Notes under the pieces: generated by a model
What the model saw: the letters and a program-made list of their open reading frames with translations, nothing else
What the model was told of the DNA's origin: nothing
The model's database searches: none
Translations under genes and position numbers: made by a program
From: Anaeramoeba flamelloides
Lineage: Eukaryota > Metamonada > Anaeramoebidae
DNA length: 64,000 nucleotides
NCBI GenBank assembly: GCA_027625915.1
Contig: JANTQA010000008.1
Span: 3,551,001 to 3,615,000, forward strand
Direction of reading: 5' to 3'
Shown: in pieces, positions 12,120 to 23,786 of the stretch
Numbering within the stretch: position 1 is the first letter of the stretch
Layout of the letters: the number at the start of each line of letters is the position of its first letter

Positions 12120-12430
12120 TTGGAAAATTTATGGTTTATTCATACTTTTCTTTTATGATTATCGACTCTAATAGGAAGTTTATTATTTCTCATATTTCTA
12201 AACAATCTAATTTAGGTTTATTCTTATAAAATAAATTGAATTTTTCATTAATGGCTCGTTCACTTTGAGTGAAATGATGTTCAGTATTTTTTAGTATGAT
12301 TAGTAATTATTTTTTTTTTGTTTTGTGAGTATTGTAATATATAAATAATTGTTGACATTTCAATTAGCGAATGGTTCAAATTTGGTATTTCTTCTTGAAT
12401 TGATAATTAAAAAAGATTTTTTTCTCAAAA
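12120..12430 (-). repeat. dispersed repeat family F, reversed partial copy
   Basis: The reverse complement reads GAAGAAATACCAAATTTGAA, CCATTCGCTAATTG, ATTACAATACTCACAAAACA, matching the 5' part of the copies at 1905 and 21306. Confidence 0.6.
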
Positions 12431-13025
12431 CAATAAATTTTTGATATGTCAATAATTGTAAATTGGGACTTATTATTGAAGTAAATACGTTTTGAAACAT
12501 AATATACCATTTAAAAAAAAAAATTAAATAAGTTTTTTTTATTCAAAATTTTATGAAGATTATTTTTAGATAAAAATTATATTTTTTTATTCTTTAAAAA
12601 AAAAAATTATTATTTTAGTTAATAAAAAGGATATAAATGTGTTCATGAAACTCGGAAATATCAGTAATACAAGTGGCTTTGAGTTTTGATAGTTAACCAA
12701 AAAAAAATAATAAACATATAATATAAAAGAATACTTGAAGTATATGAGATACAAAAAATGTTGAAATAACTTAGTAAAACAAAAAGAAGAAAAAATGAAT
12801 AAATCACAAAAATATTAAATATTTCGGATTTCTCAGTATTAGGTAAATTTAAAAAACTAGAATAATTTGTTAAAACAACTTTTCTATAAAAGGTGGATTT
12901 TATCTAAATTCTTATCAATTGGGTATAAAGTAAAAAAAAAATGTAATTTTTTAAGTGGGGGTTGAACTAGTACCTCATTAATATATCATCCTTGTTTTTG
13001 ATTAAGGTTTTTTTGGTGGAACTGT

Positions 13026-13223
13026 AATCAGTTTCACTTTTAAGACACAAAACTTCAACATCTTTTTAAGATATAAAAAAATCTCAAAATTAACACAAAA
13101 AAATTGGAATTTTATTTTACACAAATTCTCATACTTGTATTCCTAATTTTGTAACTTAATTATAGATTTTTCTTATGTCTTAAATTTCCTTGAAATTTTG
13201 TGTCTTAATTGTGGAACCGACTA
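13026..13223. mobile_element. MITE family M, copy C (diverged)
   Basis: The left end TCAGTTTCACTTTTAAGACA and the right end TTGTGGAACCGACTA keep the family pattern. The inner ATCTCAAAATTA and TAATTATAGATTTTTC motifs do too. The terminal CAGT is damaged on the left, so the copy is old. Confidence 0.7.
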
Positions 13224-15271
13224 TATAATAAATAATTGTTTGTCTCTGATTTCCTTTTACAATTTGGATTTCAGTTATCTATATTGTTATTTTGTTAATT
13301 GAGTAATGTGTTTTAAAAATAGTGTTTTGGTTGTCAAATTAAATTAAAAAAAATAAAAAAAAGGTATTGATTTAGGGACTGGGTACAATTTATTATTTTT
13401 GAAATGTTTAATTGTAAGAGCCTTACTGTGAATTTTTTTTTTGGGTAACACAAAATATAGAAAATTTGAAAACCAAAATATTTTTAACTTCTACATTTGT
13501 AAAAATATCTCTAATAAATCAGAGTTGTATTTTAATATTTTCTATTTTTTGAACTTTTGTTTGATAAAATTTGTGATTTTTATTAAATTATTTTTCTAAG
13601 GTAAGAAATATGTTAGAGTGAATAAGTGAAATTAATCAAAGAGTAAACTAAAAAAATAGACCTAGGAATGTGTATATTTTGTACAAATCTATTTAATTTT
13701 GAATACCAAACAAGAAAGATTACCTTTCTAAATAAACTTATTGAAATCAAGAATAGTAAAAAATATTTTAACTGAAGTATATTTTAGAAGATATTTCCTC
13801 TTTGATTTCTTAAATGGAAATGAAAGTAAAAAATATATTACCTTGAATTTTTTTTTCGATTCCTCTTTATTGTTATTTGGTGAAAAATTTTTTCTACAAA
13901 TTTATTTTCAATTCTTTTTTCAATTTTTATTATCAAATAAAGTGGATAAATAAGAATAGTATTTCAAAAATTAAAATAAAAATAGGTGGAATACCAAAAT
14001 CAAAAACAAATTCAAAAATCTACTCAAAAGAAAAGGATAATATGACGAAAAAAAATAAAGTAACAATCCCAAACTATTTTTCAGTTTTTCAATTGAATTT
14101 ATATAAATTAATTTTTAAATCAAATTAATTCATTCAATAAAGCTATTTTTCTGAAGTGGAATATATTTTTTTTTCTATTTTCTTTAGAAAAATAAAAATT
14201 ATATGAATTGGTTCATATTGGAATTATAATCCATTATTGAAAATTGTTGAGAAATAATAGGGTATATGTTTTCTTAAAATTTTTCAAACAAAAAGTTTTT
14301 CCAGATAGAATTAAAAATAAAATTCATTAAAGTGTATATAATTATTTCAAATGTTATCAATAAGATCAATTAATATATATCTTTTTTTTCATTATTTAAT
14401 GAATAATTTTTTTAAATATTATTTTGATTTCCTTTTTTAATTGGTACAGTGATCAAAATAACATGTCCCCAACATCTAATCCATTTTATAAAATAAAATC
14501 CGAACTTTTGTTTCTTCGTATTCCAAGGGTACACCCAAATCACTACCAGATATTATATCAAGTTAAAATCAGTTATAATAGTAAAATCCTTGATTTTTAA
14601 TTAAATTTTAAATTATGCTATTGGTTATTGAAAATTTTTCATAATTTTCTCATTTTTTTTTTGAAATTTTTTTTGTTTCGAGGATAAACTTTTGTTAAAA
14701 AAATTACTCTTTTTTTTGATAAAATTTTTCAATTTGATCCTTTATTTTTTGAATTTTTCCAAGAATAGCACTTTAAGAAATAAATACCTTATTTTACTGA
14801 TTGTTTATTATCTTTTTCTTTGATTGATTAATTTTACATCTTTTAAAACAAAAAAAACACGCTTTTTATTTTGTAACACCAATTAAACTTTTCTACACAC
14901 ACTATTTTTACAACAGTTTTTTTCAAATATTTTGTACTAGGATATATCTGGCACTCTCATTTTTTTTTAAAAAATGCCTATTTAATTGGTCTTTGAAATG
15001 ATTTGAATTTTGAAATAAACTCTGAAATTCAAAATTTTCAAATATCCTTCTTCCCTGAAATGAGAGAAATCATTTCAAGGCAAATAAATAGTTATTATTC
15101 TTTAGAACTTGTGTAATTAATATTTCAATGAAAAATAAGTTAACTTAAATTAAATAAATTTCAAAAACAAGAACAATATCCCCAAAAATTTTAACATTTT
15201 TTAAAATTTTCATTTTTTTTAATCAAAAAATTTCCTCTTTGAAAAAAAAAAAAAGAAACCAATAAATAAGA

Positions 15272-18200
15272 ATGGAAAATCCATCAGTACATTGGAATCA
15301 ATTTGATCGGTACTATTACCAAAAAAGGTTGGTCTTTCATATGGGATGGAACGAAATTAATTTAGATCATTACTTAATCGAGTCTGCGCCTTTTGGTGGG
15401 CTCATAGCACTTCTGCGTGATGACCAAAAAATTATTAACATCAAGAACATTCAAACAAACAAAAATTGCATTTTCATCTATACATGCTCAGGTAAACTGA
15501 TTTCTGAATTAGACTACGGTGACAAGCAACGAGTAAAAGCGTTTGGTTGGACACTTGACGAAAAATTGATTATTGTTTATGACGATTGTGAAATTGTTGT
15601 TTTTGATATCTTTGGCGAGAAAATTAAAACAAAATGCATCACTTCTCGCGACAGTACTGTTCATTTAGTTTACAAAGCAAAAGTTTGGCATAACGGAGCC
15701 GTAATATTAACGAAAAAAAATCGATTGTTTATTGTCGAAAATTTATCACAACCACGGTTTGAGGAATACTCTGTTCCTGAAAATCTTGGGATTGTTTCAG
15801 ATCTGGAAATTTTACAACCAAAATTTTCTCTTACAGGTAAACATGTCTCTCCTTTTTTTTATAAAAAGACTTTTTTTCTTTTTCTTTTTCTTTTTTTCTT
15901 TTTTTTTTTTTGTTCTTCCTTTTCTCTTTGATTCTTTCCTCTTTCTTCAAACAAAAAAGAAAAAAATTCAAACTAATTGACTGGCAATTGTTAGGATCTA
16001 AAAAAAAAATTTTTTGAAGGTGTGCTTTATTTTAAATCCTTTCACCTTGTTTGTTTCGATTCAATTTATTGAACCAAAATCATTAAAAGAACAAAAATAT
16101 TAAAAAATTTGCTTCATTTAAAATAAAAAGAGAAATATCACAAAAAGAAAAAAACAATATTTTTTTTTTGATGTTAATCAAGAAGAAGCCTAACCTACTT
16201 TATTATTTTGATTTTTTAATGATTTTTTCTATTCGATAAAATCAAATCTCTTGATTTACATTTTCAAATGTTTGCGTATTATCTTTATAGTACTTTTCAA
16301 AGGTTCTCTTGATAGAAATTAATTATCAGTGGATAAAATATATAAAAAATTAGAGATTTAGGAATGAAGCCAAATAAAGAGCAAACTAAAAAAACTTAAA
16401 TTCCACAATAAATTTTGTGTCTTGGTATTTAGTAATAAACAAATTTATTTAAAGTTTAACCTTGAATAATTTTAAGTCCAATTTCAAAAAATTAATCAAT
16501 ATCCGATCACAAAAACAATTTTTCTAATGGTTTAAAAATTCAATTTTTTAAAGCTGTATTACATAGCCAACTATTGTATGGATTCGAAATATTTGATCTC
16601 ACAAAAACAGATTTTACAGATATTAGATTACTTGGACTAATAAAAAAATTGCAAATTTTTTATAAATCAACCCACACTCCCCTAGGCTTATTTATAAAAC
16701 AGAAACTAAAATTAATTCTACTAGAATAACAATTTATAAAAGAAGATTTAAATTCATTCAAAAATTAAAAATTGTAGGTTTTGATGAATTAATTAATTAC
16801 CTTCTTTCTCTTTGAAAAAAAGAATTTGAAAGTATTAATTGGAAATCAAAAAAACTAAAAAAAAAACTAAAAATTGAACTTGACAATTTCAAAATTAAAA
16901 AAATAGGAAATATTCCTACCTGGAAATGCAGTTAGGTTTTTTTTAATTAAAGAAATTTTACAAATCAATAACACTATAAATAAGCAGGCATGTGGTTAAC
17001 GTCATAGGGTTTCATAGAGTGCCGTAGAGTGACTAGCTTTTCCATGATTCAAAAGAATGGAGAAAAATCTTTGATTTTACTCTTTTCTTTTGATTTTTAG
17101 AAAGTCTAACGACAAAATATATTTAAAATGGAAGTGTTCAACTTCAATTTTAAAACCCAGAAGTTTTACAAATTACCTTAAATAGGTATTGTTATGTTAT
17201 GAATAAAAACAAATCAAAATATTGTGAATTATGTAAAAAAATAAATAATTTAAAAATCATTGAAGATTTGGACCATTTTCTATGGAATTGCTTATTCTAT
17301 GAAAATAATCGCAAAATATGGATATCTGAATTCAAAAAAATTAATATATCTAATATATTAAAAAATAATAATATTTCTATTTTTAATATTATTACTAAAA
17401 AAGATACAACATGTTTTTTAGCCCTAGTGGGTAATAAACTCATTTTTGAGTCTTTAATAACATTTATAAATAAAAATTTAGGAATTTGGAAAGTGCTGTA
17501 AGGTGCCGTAGAGTGCTGTAAGGTGCCTAGGTTTTCTTGGGGTTTTCTGTTTTATTTGTTAAATCTATCGATTTTCATTAGGTTTTTTTGAGTTTTCTAT
17601 TTATTTGTGAAGTGTTCTAGGTTTTTTTGAGGTTTTCTATTTTATTTGTTAAATCTATTGATTTTCTAAATAAATAGAAAACTCAAAAAAACCTAACGAA
17701 AATCAATAGATTTAACAAATAAAATAGAAAACCTCAAAAAAACCTAGAACACTTCACAAATAAACAGAAAACTCAAGAAAAGCTAATGAAGATTTTCCAG
17801 AATTCAAAAGAATGGAGTAAAATCTTAGATTTTTCTCTATTCTTTTAAAATCTGGAAAAGCTAACAACGATTTTTTTGAATTTTAGAAATTAAAAGAAAA
17901 TTTATGAAATTTTCTTTTAATTTCTAAAATTCAAAAAAAACCTAACGATAAACAAGAGGTGTTAATTTCCTCCCTTCCTTAAATAATAAAAAAAAAAATA
18001 AATAAAATGTTTTTTTTTGATTTGGTGTTAATTTATTTGTACCAAATCAATAATATCTCTTCTTTGCATTAATTGTCATTCAAATCAATCTTTTAAATCT
18101 GATTATTATTTAAACCCCTTAATAAAATATTTTCTTATAATAAAAAAAAAAAAAAAAAAAAAAAAAACCTCAAAGGGCACACTGAAGTCTTTATTTCAAA

Positions 18201-20070
18201 TTTAGCAAAAAATTTATTTATAATTGATAACGATCAAACATTAGAAATAGAATTTGAAGAAATGATTACTAATTTAAAAGTTTCGCCAACTGGAAGATTA
18301 TTGGCTTATTATACTGAAACTGGCAATTTGCATGTAATTTCTACAGATTTCAAATCACATTTTTTGGAGTTCCAAATGAATTCGAAAATAAAGCCAAAGC
18401 AAATTGCATGGTGCTCGAGTGATACTGTGCTCTTAAATTTTGAAAAAAAGAACACGTTATTAATGGTTGCGCCCAGCCAATCGTTTTTAAAATATGAATA
18501 TGATGAGCCGCTCTATTTGATGACCGAGGAGGATGGCATTAGGATTTTGACGAACAGTTGTTGTGAATTTCTGAGTAAGGTTCCTGAGGTTGTTGTAAAC
18601 ATTTTTGGTATAGGTTCTACATCTTTTTCTTCATTGCTGTACGACGCTAGCCAGTCTTATGAAAAGGAGTCCTCTAAGGGTGATGAAGTTATCCGATCGA
18701 AGATGGATCTGTTACCAAAGGCGATCACTGATTGCATCACTGCATCAAGCTGGGTCTTCCAAAGAGATCTCCAGAAGAAGTTATTAAATGCGGCCGCGAT
18801 CGGCAAGTCCTATCTGGACAACTTTGTGCATGACATTTTTGCAGACATGTGTAAAGATCTGAGGGTGTTAAATGAAGTCAGGGGGTGGGAGATTGGGATG
18901 CCCCTGACATACAGACAATTTGAAAAAATAGGTATTGATCTGTTGATTGAAAGATTAATTAATAGGAAGCATCATTATGTTGCATTAAAAATATGCGAAT
19001 ATTTAAGAATTAGAAAGGATCGCGTATTAGTACGGTGGGCATGTGAAAAGGTCAAATCCGAAACGGAAAGCGACGAACAAATTTTGAAATCAATTATCTC
19101 CAAATTGGGTAAAGAAGAGAATGTGTCCTTTGCTAGCATCGCTTCAGTTGCCTATTCTGAAAGTAAGAATGATTTAGCAATCAAACTGTTGGATTATGAA
19201 AAATCTGCGTCTGAGCAGGTGCCACTGTTAATAAACATGAAAAACCCCGGGTTGGCCCTGATCAAGGCAATTGAATGTGCAAACCCCGATTTGATTTATT
19301 TGGTGTTATTATATTTGCTAAACACTTTAGATATCAACGAAAATTCCTTATTTCAAATTTTATCTCATAAAGACATGGCAATCAATTTATTAATAAAGTA
19401 TTGCAAGCATAAGAATAAAGATCTTTTATACAGATTGTATTCTCAATTGAAAAGGGAACCCAAGGAGGTCGGCTTATTGAAAATTACTGAAAGTTTATCA
19501 GATAAAATTAATTTAGAAATGAAATTAAAAATAAGAAACGAAAGTTTAATTGCTTTTGGTGTTTCAAAAAATAACTTTTTAAAAAAAATTACAGAGGATA
19601 ATATTAAACTTGTAAAGCTCCAGCAAGATTATCAGCAAAGACTCGAATTAGTGTTTATCGGCTTGAGTATTAATCAAACTACCGCCAAATTGTTGGAATT
19701 GGATTTAGAAAAGGAAGCAAAAAAAATGAAAAAAACTTTTAAAATTCCAAATGATCGATATTGGTGGATAAAATTAAGAGCCCTGGCGAAAAAGCATCGC
19801 TGGAAAAAGATGTATGCTTGGGCTAAAAATGAAAAATCGCCAATTGGATATGAGCCATTTGTTGAGATTTGTATTAAAAATCGTGTCGGAAATGAGGCAT
19901 TGAATTATATACCTTTGGTGAAAGACCCTTATAACCAAGTTAAATTTTATCTAAGATTAAACAAATTTGAGCAGGCTGCAGATATTGCAATCAAAGAGAA
20001 AAATCAAAATTTATTACAACACGTGAAAAGCCTCGCTCCAAAAAATCTAAACATACCTTCACATATTTAA
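15272..20070 (+). CDS. vps16: Vps16, core subunit of HOPS/CORVET, two exons
   Basis: Exons 15272-15836 and 18176-20070 join in phase (ACA G|GG CAC) to give 819 aa, close to the ~840 aa usual for Vps16. The N-terminal half is the Vps16 beta-propeller: WNQFDRYYYQKR, then APFGGLIALLRD, and after the junction TGHTEVFISN and VSPTGRLLAYYTETGNL. The C-terminal half is the helical solenoid with strongly conserved runs: KEMYEK-like YEKESSKGDE, FADMCKDLRVLNEVRGWEIG, MPLTYRQFEKI, ICEYLRI, AIKLLDYE, EQVPLL, RYWWIKLRALAKK and SPIGYEPFVEIC. Vps16 bridges Vps33 to the rest of the tethering complex for endosome-lysosome fusion. The start ATG follows an A-rich leader and begins with the family's own N-terminal motif. 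The single intron holds a LINE fragment and palindromes. Confidence 0.97.
16520..17495 (+). mobile_element. LINE fragment with C-terminal zinc knuckle
   Basis: On the + strand, 16555-16720 encodes LLYGFEIFDLTKTDF and STHTPLGLFIKQKLK, matching the post-RT region of the copies at 0.5 and 8.5 kb. The region 17199-17501 encodes CELC, then DHFLWNC, then LALVGNKLIFESLITFINKN, the usual C-terminal knuckle of LINE polymerases. The RT core is missing, the frame is broken at several points, and a palindromic block is inserted at about 16985-17115. It sits in the Vps16 intron in the sense direction. Confidence 0.8.
16985..17115. repeat. palindromic module inserted in LINE fragment
   Basis: It contains GAGTGCCGTAGAGTGACTAG and the hairpin ATTCAAAAGAATGGAGAAAA...GATTTTACTCTTTTC, then TCTAACGA. 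These are the same modules as in the neighbouring cluster. Confidence 0.6.
17490..17950. repeat. palindrome cluster 1 (Vps16 intron)
   Basis: It opens with the tandem motif GTGCTGTAAG/GTGCCGTAGA and CCTAGGTTTTCTTGG. The core is a long inverted repeat: arm 17574-17666 and arm 17698-17790 are near-perfect complements of 93 nt around a 31-nt spacer. It continues with a hairpin of CCAGAATTCAAAAGAATGGA type (about 17797-17866) and another of AAATTAAAAGAAAATTT type (17885-17935), ending in CCTAACGA. Confidence 0.85.
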
Positions 20071-21106
20071 TCCCAGAAAAAAAAAAATTTGGTTTTTATT
20101 TTTTTTATATATTTTTGAGTTTTGTTTTTTTGATAATATTCTTTTATTGTTTTGTTTGGTTTGGTTTCGTTTCGTTTCTTTTTACTTTGGGAGTCCCTTG
20201 AGTGATTTTTATTTTTATATTTTTTTAATTTATTTGTTTGTATTTTGTTTTTAATTATTTTGAAGCCCTTTGAAAAAAAAAATAAGTTTGTTTTTTGTGG
20301 TGTTTGAACTTTTTTTGTTTTTTAAAAAGAACCTCCTCCAAAAGAGTGAGTGGAAAGGGCTGTTTTGCAGTATGATTGTAGAATATAAAAAGTTTTTAAA
20401 ATATAATTTAATATCGACTGTTATTTAAAATGTAAATGGGATCATATTTATCTTGATTATAATTTTTCAATTCTGAAATATTTTATTTCTTTAAGGGTTC
20501 TTTACTTATCCCCTAAAGATATTCAAATATTTAACATAAAAAAGTCTCAAATAAATAAATTGGTATCAAAAATTTCTCAAGATTTCTCTGAAGTCACTAT
20601 TTGGTAGATAAAAAAGAAATTATAAATATAGTTAAAATTTTTTATAATGTGTTTTAAGTAATTTACTGTTAAAAGTCAATTATTAGACTAAAAATTCTAT
20701 CTGAAAGTTCAATAAGGAAATATCCTTTGTATTTGAATAAATATCATTTCTAATTGATTTTGTGAAGATTTATGATGTTTTTTAGAGAAAAAAATTTGTA
20801 AAAGATATGTTGGCCACTTTATAATAAAATATGTACTTTAATTATCCGAAAATTAGCTTGGGGTGTTTTTGCTATAAAAAGTTCATAAAAAGAGTATCAA
20901 AATAACAATAATACCTCAAAATAATCACACAATTAATTTTTCCAATGACTTTAAAAAGTCCAGATAATATGTAAAGGGTTTTTTGTTTGGAGTTAATTTC
21001 TGGTGGTTAAAAGGGTGTCTGTTGGCTTGTTAATCCACTCTCTCAAATTTAAAAGTTATTTCTAATTTCTAAAAAGATTATATTAGAAATTATTTAATAA
21101 AAATAA

Positions 21107-21111
<5 letters not shown>

Positions 21112-21144
<33 letters not shown>

Positions 21145-21150
21145 ATATAT
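21112..21150. repeat. (TA)n microsatellite
   Basis: About 15-20 consecutive TA dinucleotides with one interruption. Similar shorter TA runs occur at 3052, 45319 and 63505. Confidence 0.9.
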
Positions 21151-21305
21151 AGTTAGTAAAAATGATAATTGTTAATTGATTTTAACTTGTTAAAAAATTT
21201 AAAAAATAAAGGATCAAATGAAAATTTTTTATCTTGCAAATAGAGACAATTCTTGAGAAAATTTTTAATTCAAGATTTATCACACGCAGAAATACAATTT
21301 CTGAA

Positions 21306-21800
21306 AAAACAATCTTATTTAATCAATTCTGGATCAAATACAACGTTAAAATCATTCACTAATGGGAAATGTTTACATTTTTATAAATTACAATACTCAC
21401 AAAACAAAAAAATATAATAGATATTAATACTAATAAATTATTGGTGTGTTCAAAATTTTGAAGAGTTTAGGCTTATAAAAAAATGCTTTAGCAAATTTGT
21501 TTAAATTCTATTAGGATTATTGATCGTTCTTATGTTGGGATATCATTAAATAATTTTATTTGGGTTCTTCTTTTTTAAAGAACTCAACTTTAATTTAATA
21601 GCTATCTTTGGAAAAAATATTTTGATCGTCGGAAACAAGTTAATTAATTCAAAAAATGAATTGAAAACAAAAAAAAAAAAAAGATGAAAAAAGGATTTTG
21701 ATATTTTTTAAAAAAATCAAAATTATTTCCAATTAGAAGGTGATTAGTATTATTATGATGCCTCAAAACTGTTTTTACTTTGTAGAAATTTTTATTTTTT
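21306..21800 (+). repeat. dispersed repeat family F, copy 2
   Basis: It matches 1905-2480 in order: TTTAATCAATTCTGGATCAA, CATTCACTAATGG, TTACAATACTCACAAAACA, GCTTTAGCAAATTTGTTTAA, TGGGTTCTTCTTTTT and AAATATTTTGATCG. Confidence 0.7.
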
Positions 21801-22243
21801 AGTTTATAAATTTTAGTATATTTGTTTAAATCGAAGAAAAACTCTCAAAATATACAAAAAAAGAATTTTTCCAATTTAAATTAATAATTCTTAAATTTTT
21901 GAGACAATTAATTCGTATTTTGAAGTGTCTTTATTAAATTTAAAAAACTTTTGAAAGATATTACAAAATAAAAACTGAAAGGTTAAGAAAAAATTTTTGA
22001 TTTTTTTACTATTTAATATTAAAAAAAATCTTAATATTTCAGAAAAATTGGATTTTTCAACCCAAATTATAAAATCTCTGTAAATTTAGTTTTTGATCAA
22101 AGATCTCTTATTTACCAATATTGTTTTTTAAAAATCAACTTATCAAAAAGTCAAATATTTGTAAATATTTAATATTTTTTGAAAAAATTTTTGCATCGTC
22201 TTGATTCCCTTAATAATTCAAAAAGATGAAGAATAGTACGACG

Positions 22244-22710
22244 TTAGGTGTAGGTCATGTTATTTTGGTTCTTTTCTGATCCATCTTGACTTGTTCTAAA
22301 TTTTAATGTTTGTTCAAAATAATTAATTTTTTGTAATTTATCCTTTTTTTCTAAAACTCAATTATGCAGTTTAAGACAAAGTATTCGGTCTTTAAGGCAA
22401 TTTATATAACATTTTGGTTATCCGATTGTCAATTGGAATTTATATTAAGGTTTGGTTTTATTTGAAGATTTTCAAAAAAATTTGTTTTTTCAGGAATTGA
22501 GAAAAAGGGATAGTAATTTTTATTTGAAAAAAGAAAAATTCAAATTCATTATTAAAAACCTAGTAAGCTTTTATTCTTACACTCTTCAATCCAGATTTTG
22601 GAAAAACAAAAATAAATTTCAAAAATTATCTTATTTTTGAACAAACATTAAAATTTATAACAAGTCAAGACAGATCAGTTAAGAACCAAAATAACATGAC
22701 CTACACCTAA
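22244..22710. mobile_element. 467-bp element with ~75-nt terminal inverted repeats
   Basis: The left end TTAGGTGTAGGTCATGTTAT plus TTTGGTTCTT and the right end AAGAACCAAAATAACATGAC plus CTACACCTAA are exact complements over 30 nt. The match continues with few changes through GATC...TTGACTTGTT and AAATTTTAATGTTTGTTC to about 75 nt. This is the form of a foldback MITE. I could not see a clear target duplication. It lies about 600 bp upstream of the cadherin-like gene. Confidence 0.8.
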
Positions 22711-23308
22711 TACTTGATAGTTTTATTTTGTTCTTTCGAGATTGAAATCCTTAAATAAAGATAATAATAAAAATGTTTGTTCAGTTTGTGAATGGTTAGT
22801 GAAATTTCGTGATAACAAATACTTTAAAGTTTTTACCTTACGTATTGAAGGGTGTGTCTTAATAATGGTTAGTTGTGAGATTTTATCACTTTGAAAAAAA
22901 TTCATAAAGGTATTATTTTTAAAGTTAAATTGAGAGTGTTTGAACCATTATTTGAGAAAAATCATTATCAAATCACTGATTAACACAATAACTTATATCA
23001 CCCATTTTTTTATGAACTATAATCTTGACTTAGATTTAGTCCCTTTCTTGGGGTCACAAAAAAATAACAAAAAAAAAGAATTCTACTAAATTTTAAAAAA
23101 ATAATTCAACGGATGAAAAAAATAATAAGAAAAAAGAAAGTCAAATTTTCTTCCAATAAAACACGTCTTATTAATTAAATTAGAGTTCAGTTTGTTTCTT
23201 TTTCCTTATCATTCATTTTTTTGGTTTTTTCTTTTTTTTTAATTATTTGAATAACTCTCGATCTCTACAAGACAAGTTTAACCTTTTTGAAGAACAATCA
23301 CTAATACT

Positions 23309-23748
23309 ATGTTTTTTAAAAAAGGATCAACAGCACCAATTTTCTCTCTGTTGATAATATTCACCCTCTTTGTTTCAATTGGTAAGTTTCATTCCTTTGA
23401 GTTCTTCGCTTTAATTTTCTTTTTATTTTCAAACACAAATGATTAATACCACAGCCCACTTCGAAAAAGGAAAACAAAAAACAAACAAGAAAATAACTGC
23501 TTCATTTTAAAAAAAAACCTTTTAAATTCTTTTCAATACTTTTTTTTTTTGAAGGAAATTTTCTTTTGAAAACGAAATATTTTTTAACTATTTCTATTTC
23601 TTTCTTTTTTTGTGTCTGAAGCAATAAAGAAAATTTAGAAGAAAATCCATTTTCTTTTTTTAATTCTCTTCCATATGTAAAAGATAAAAAAAAAGAAATA
23701 CCTTTCTCGATCAAAAATAAAAAAAAAAAAAAGAAAAGCCTTACTAAT

Positions 23749-23786
<38 letters not shown>

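Larger units (their letters stand above)
10808..15271. other. intergenic region between Rab11 and Vps16
   Basis: About 4.5 kb of AT-rich DNA. It begins with the T-rich 3' flank of the Rab gene (10890-11150) and includes T/A homopolymer tracts near 11868-11940. It also contains a reversed copy of repeat family F (12120-12430) and a MITE copy (13026-13223). Open frames at 13741-14128 have low-complexity Phe/Lys/Asn composition and no recognisable domain. Nothing else is supported. Confidence 0.5.
15837..18175 (+). other. 2.3-kb Vps16 intron containing LINE and palindrome cluster
   Basis: The donor is GTAAAC and the acceptor CTCAAAG. It contains T-rich tracts after the donor, a LINE remnant (16520-17495), a palindromic insert (16985-17115), a palindrome cluster (17490-17950) and a run of 26 A (18142-18167) only 8 nt from the acceptor AG. 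No host exon is needed inside: the flanking exons join in frame and in family register. Confidence 0.85.
20071..23308. other. intergenic region between Vps16 and the cadherin-like gene
   Basis: The T-rich Vps16 3' flank (20090-20330) is followed by AT-rich DNA with a (TA)n microsatellite at about 21112-21150, a family F repeat copy (21306-21800), a stretch near 21990-22170 resembling the coding remnant seen at 35.6, 49.9 and 60.3 kb (reverse sense) and a long-TIR element (22244-22710). No gene is supported. Confidence 0.5.

Noticed and set aside
13741-14128. Two overlapping small ORFs in the Rab-Vps16 interval
   Set aside because: AT-driven composition (Phe, Lys, Asn, Ile), no domain and no splice or start context.
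17199-17501. Host gene for a small zinc-binding protein
   Set aside because: The Cys/His pattern with HFLW and its position after a LINE post-RT region identify it as a retrotransposon C-terminus, inside the Vps16 intron.
18262-20070. A stand-alone gene beginning at the ATG at 18262
   Set aside because: The sequence before that ATG continues the Vps16 propeller in frame back to the acceptor at 18175 and joins exactly to the exon ending at 15836.
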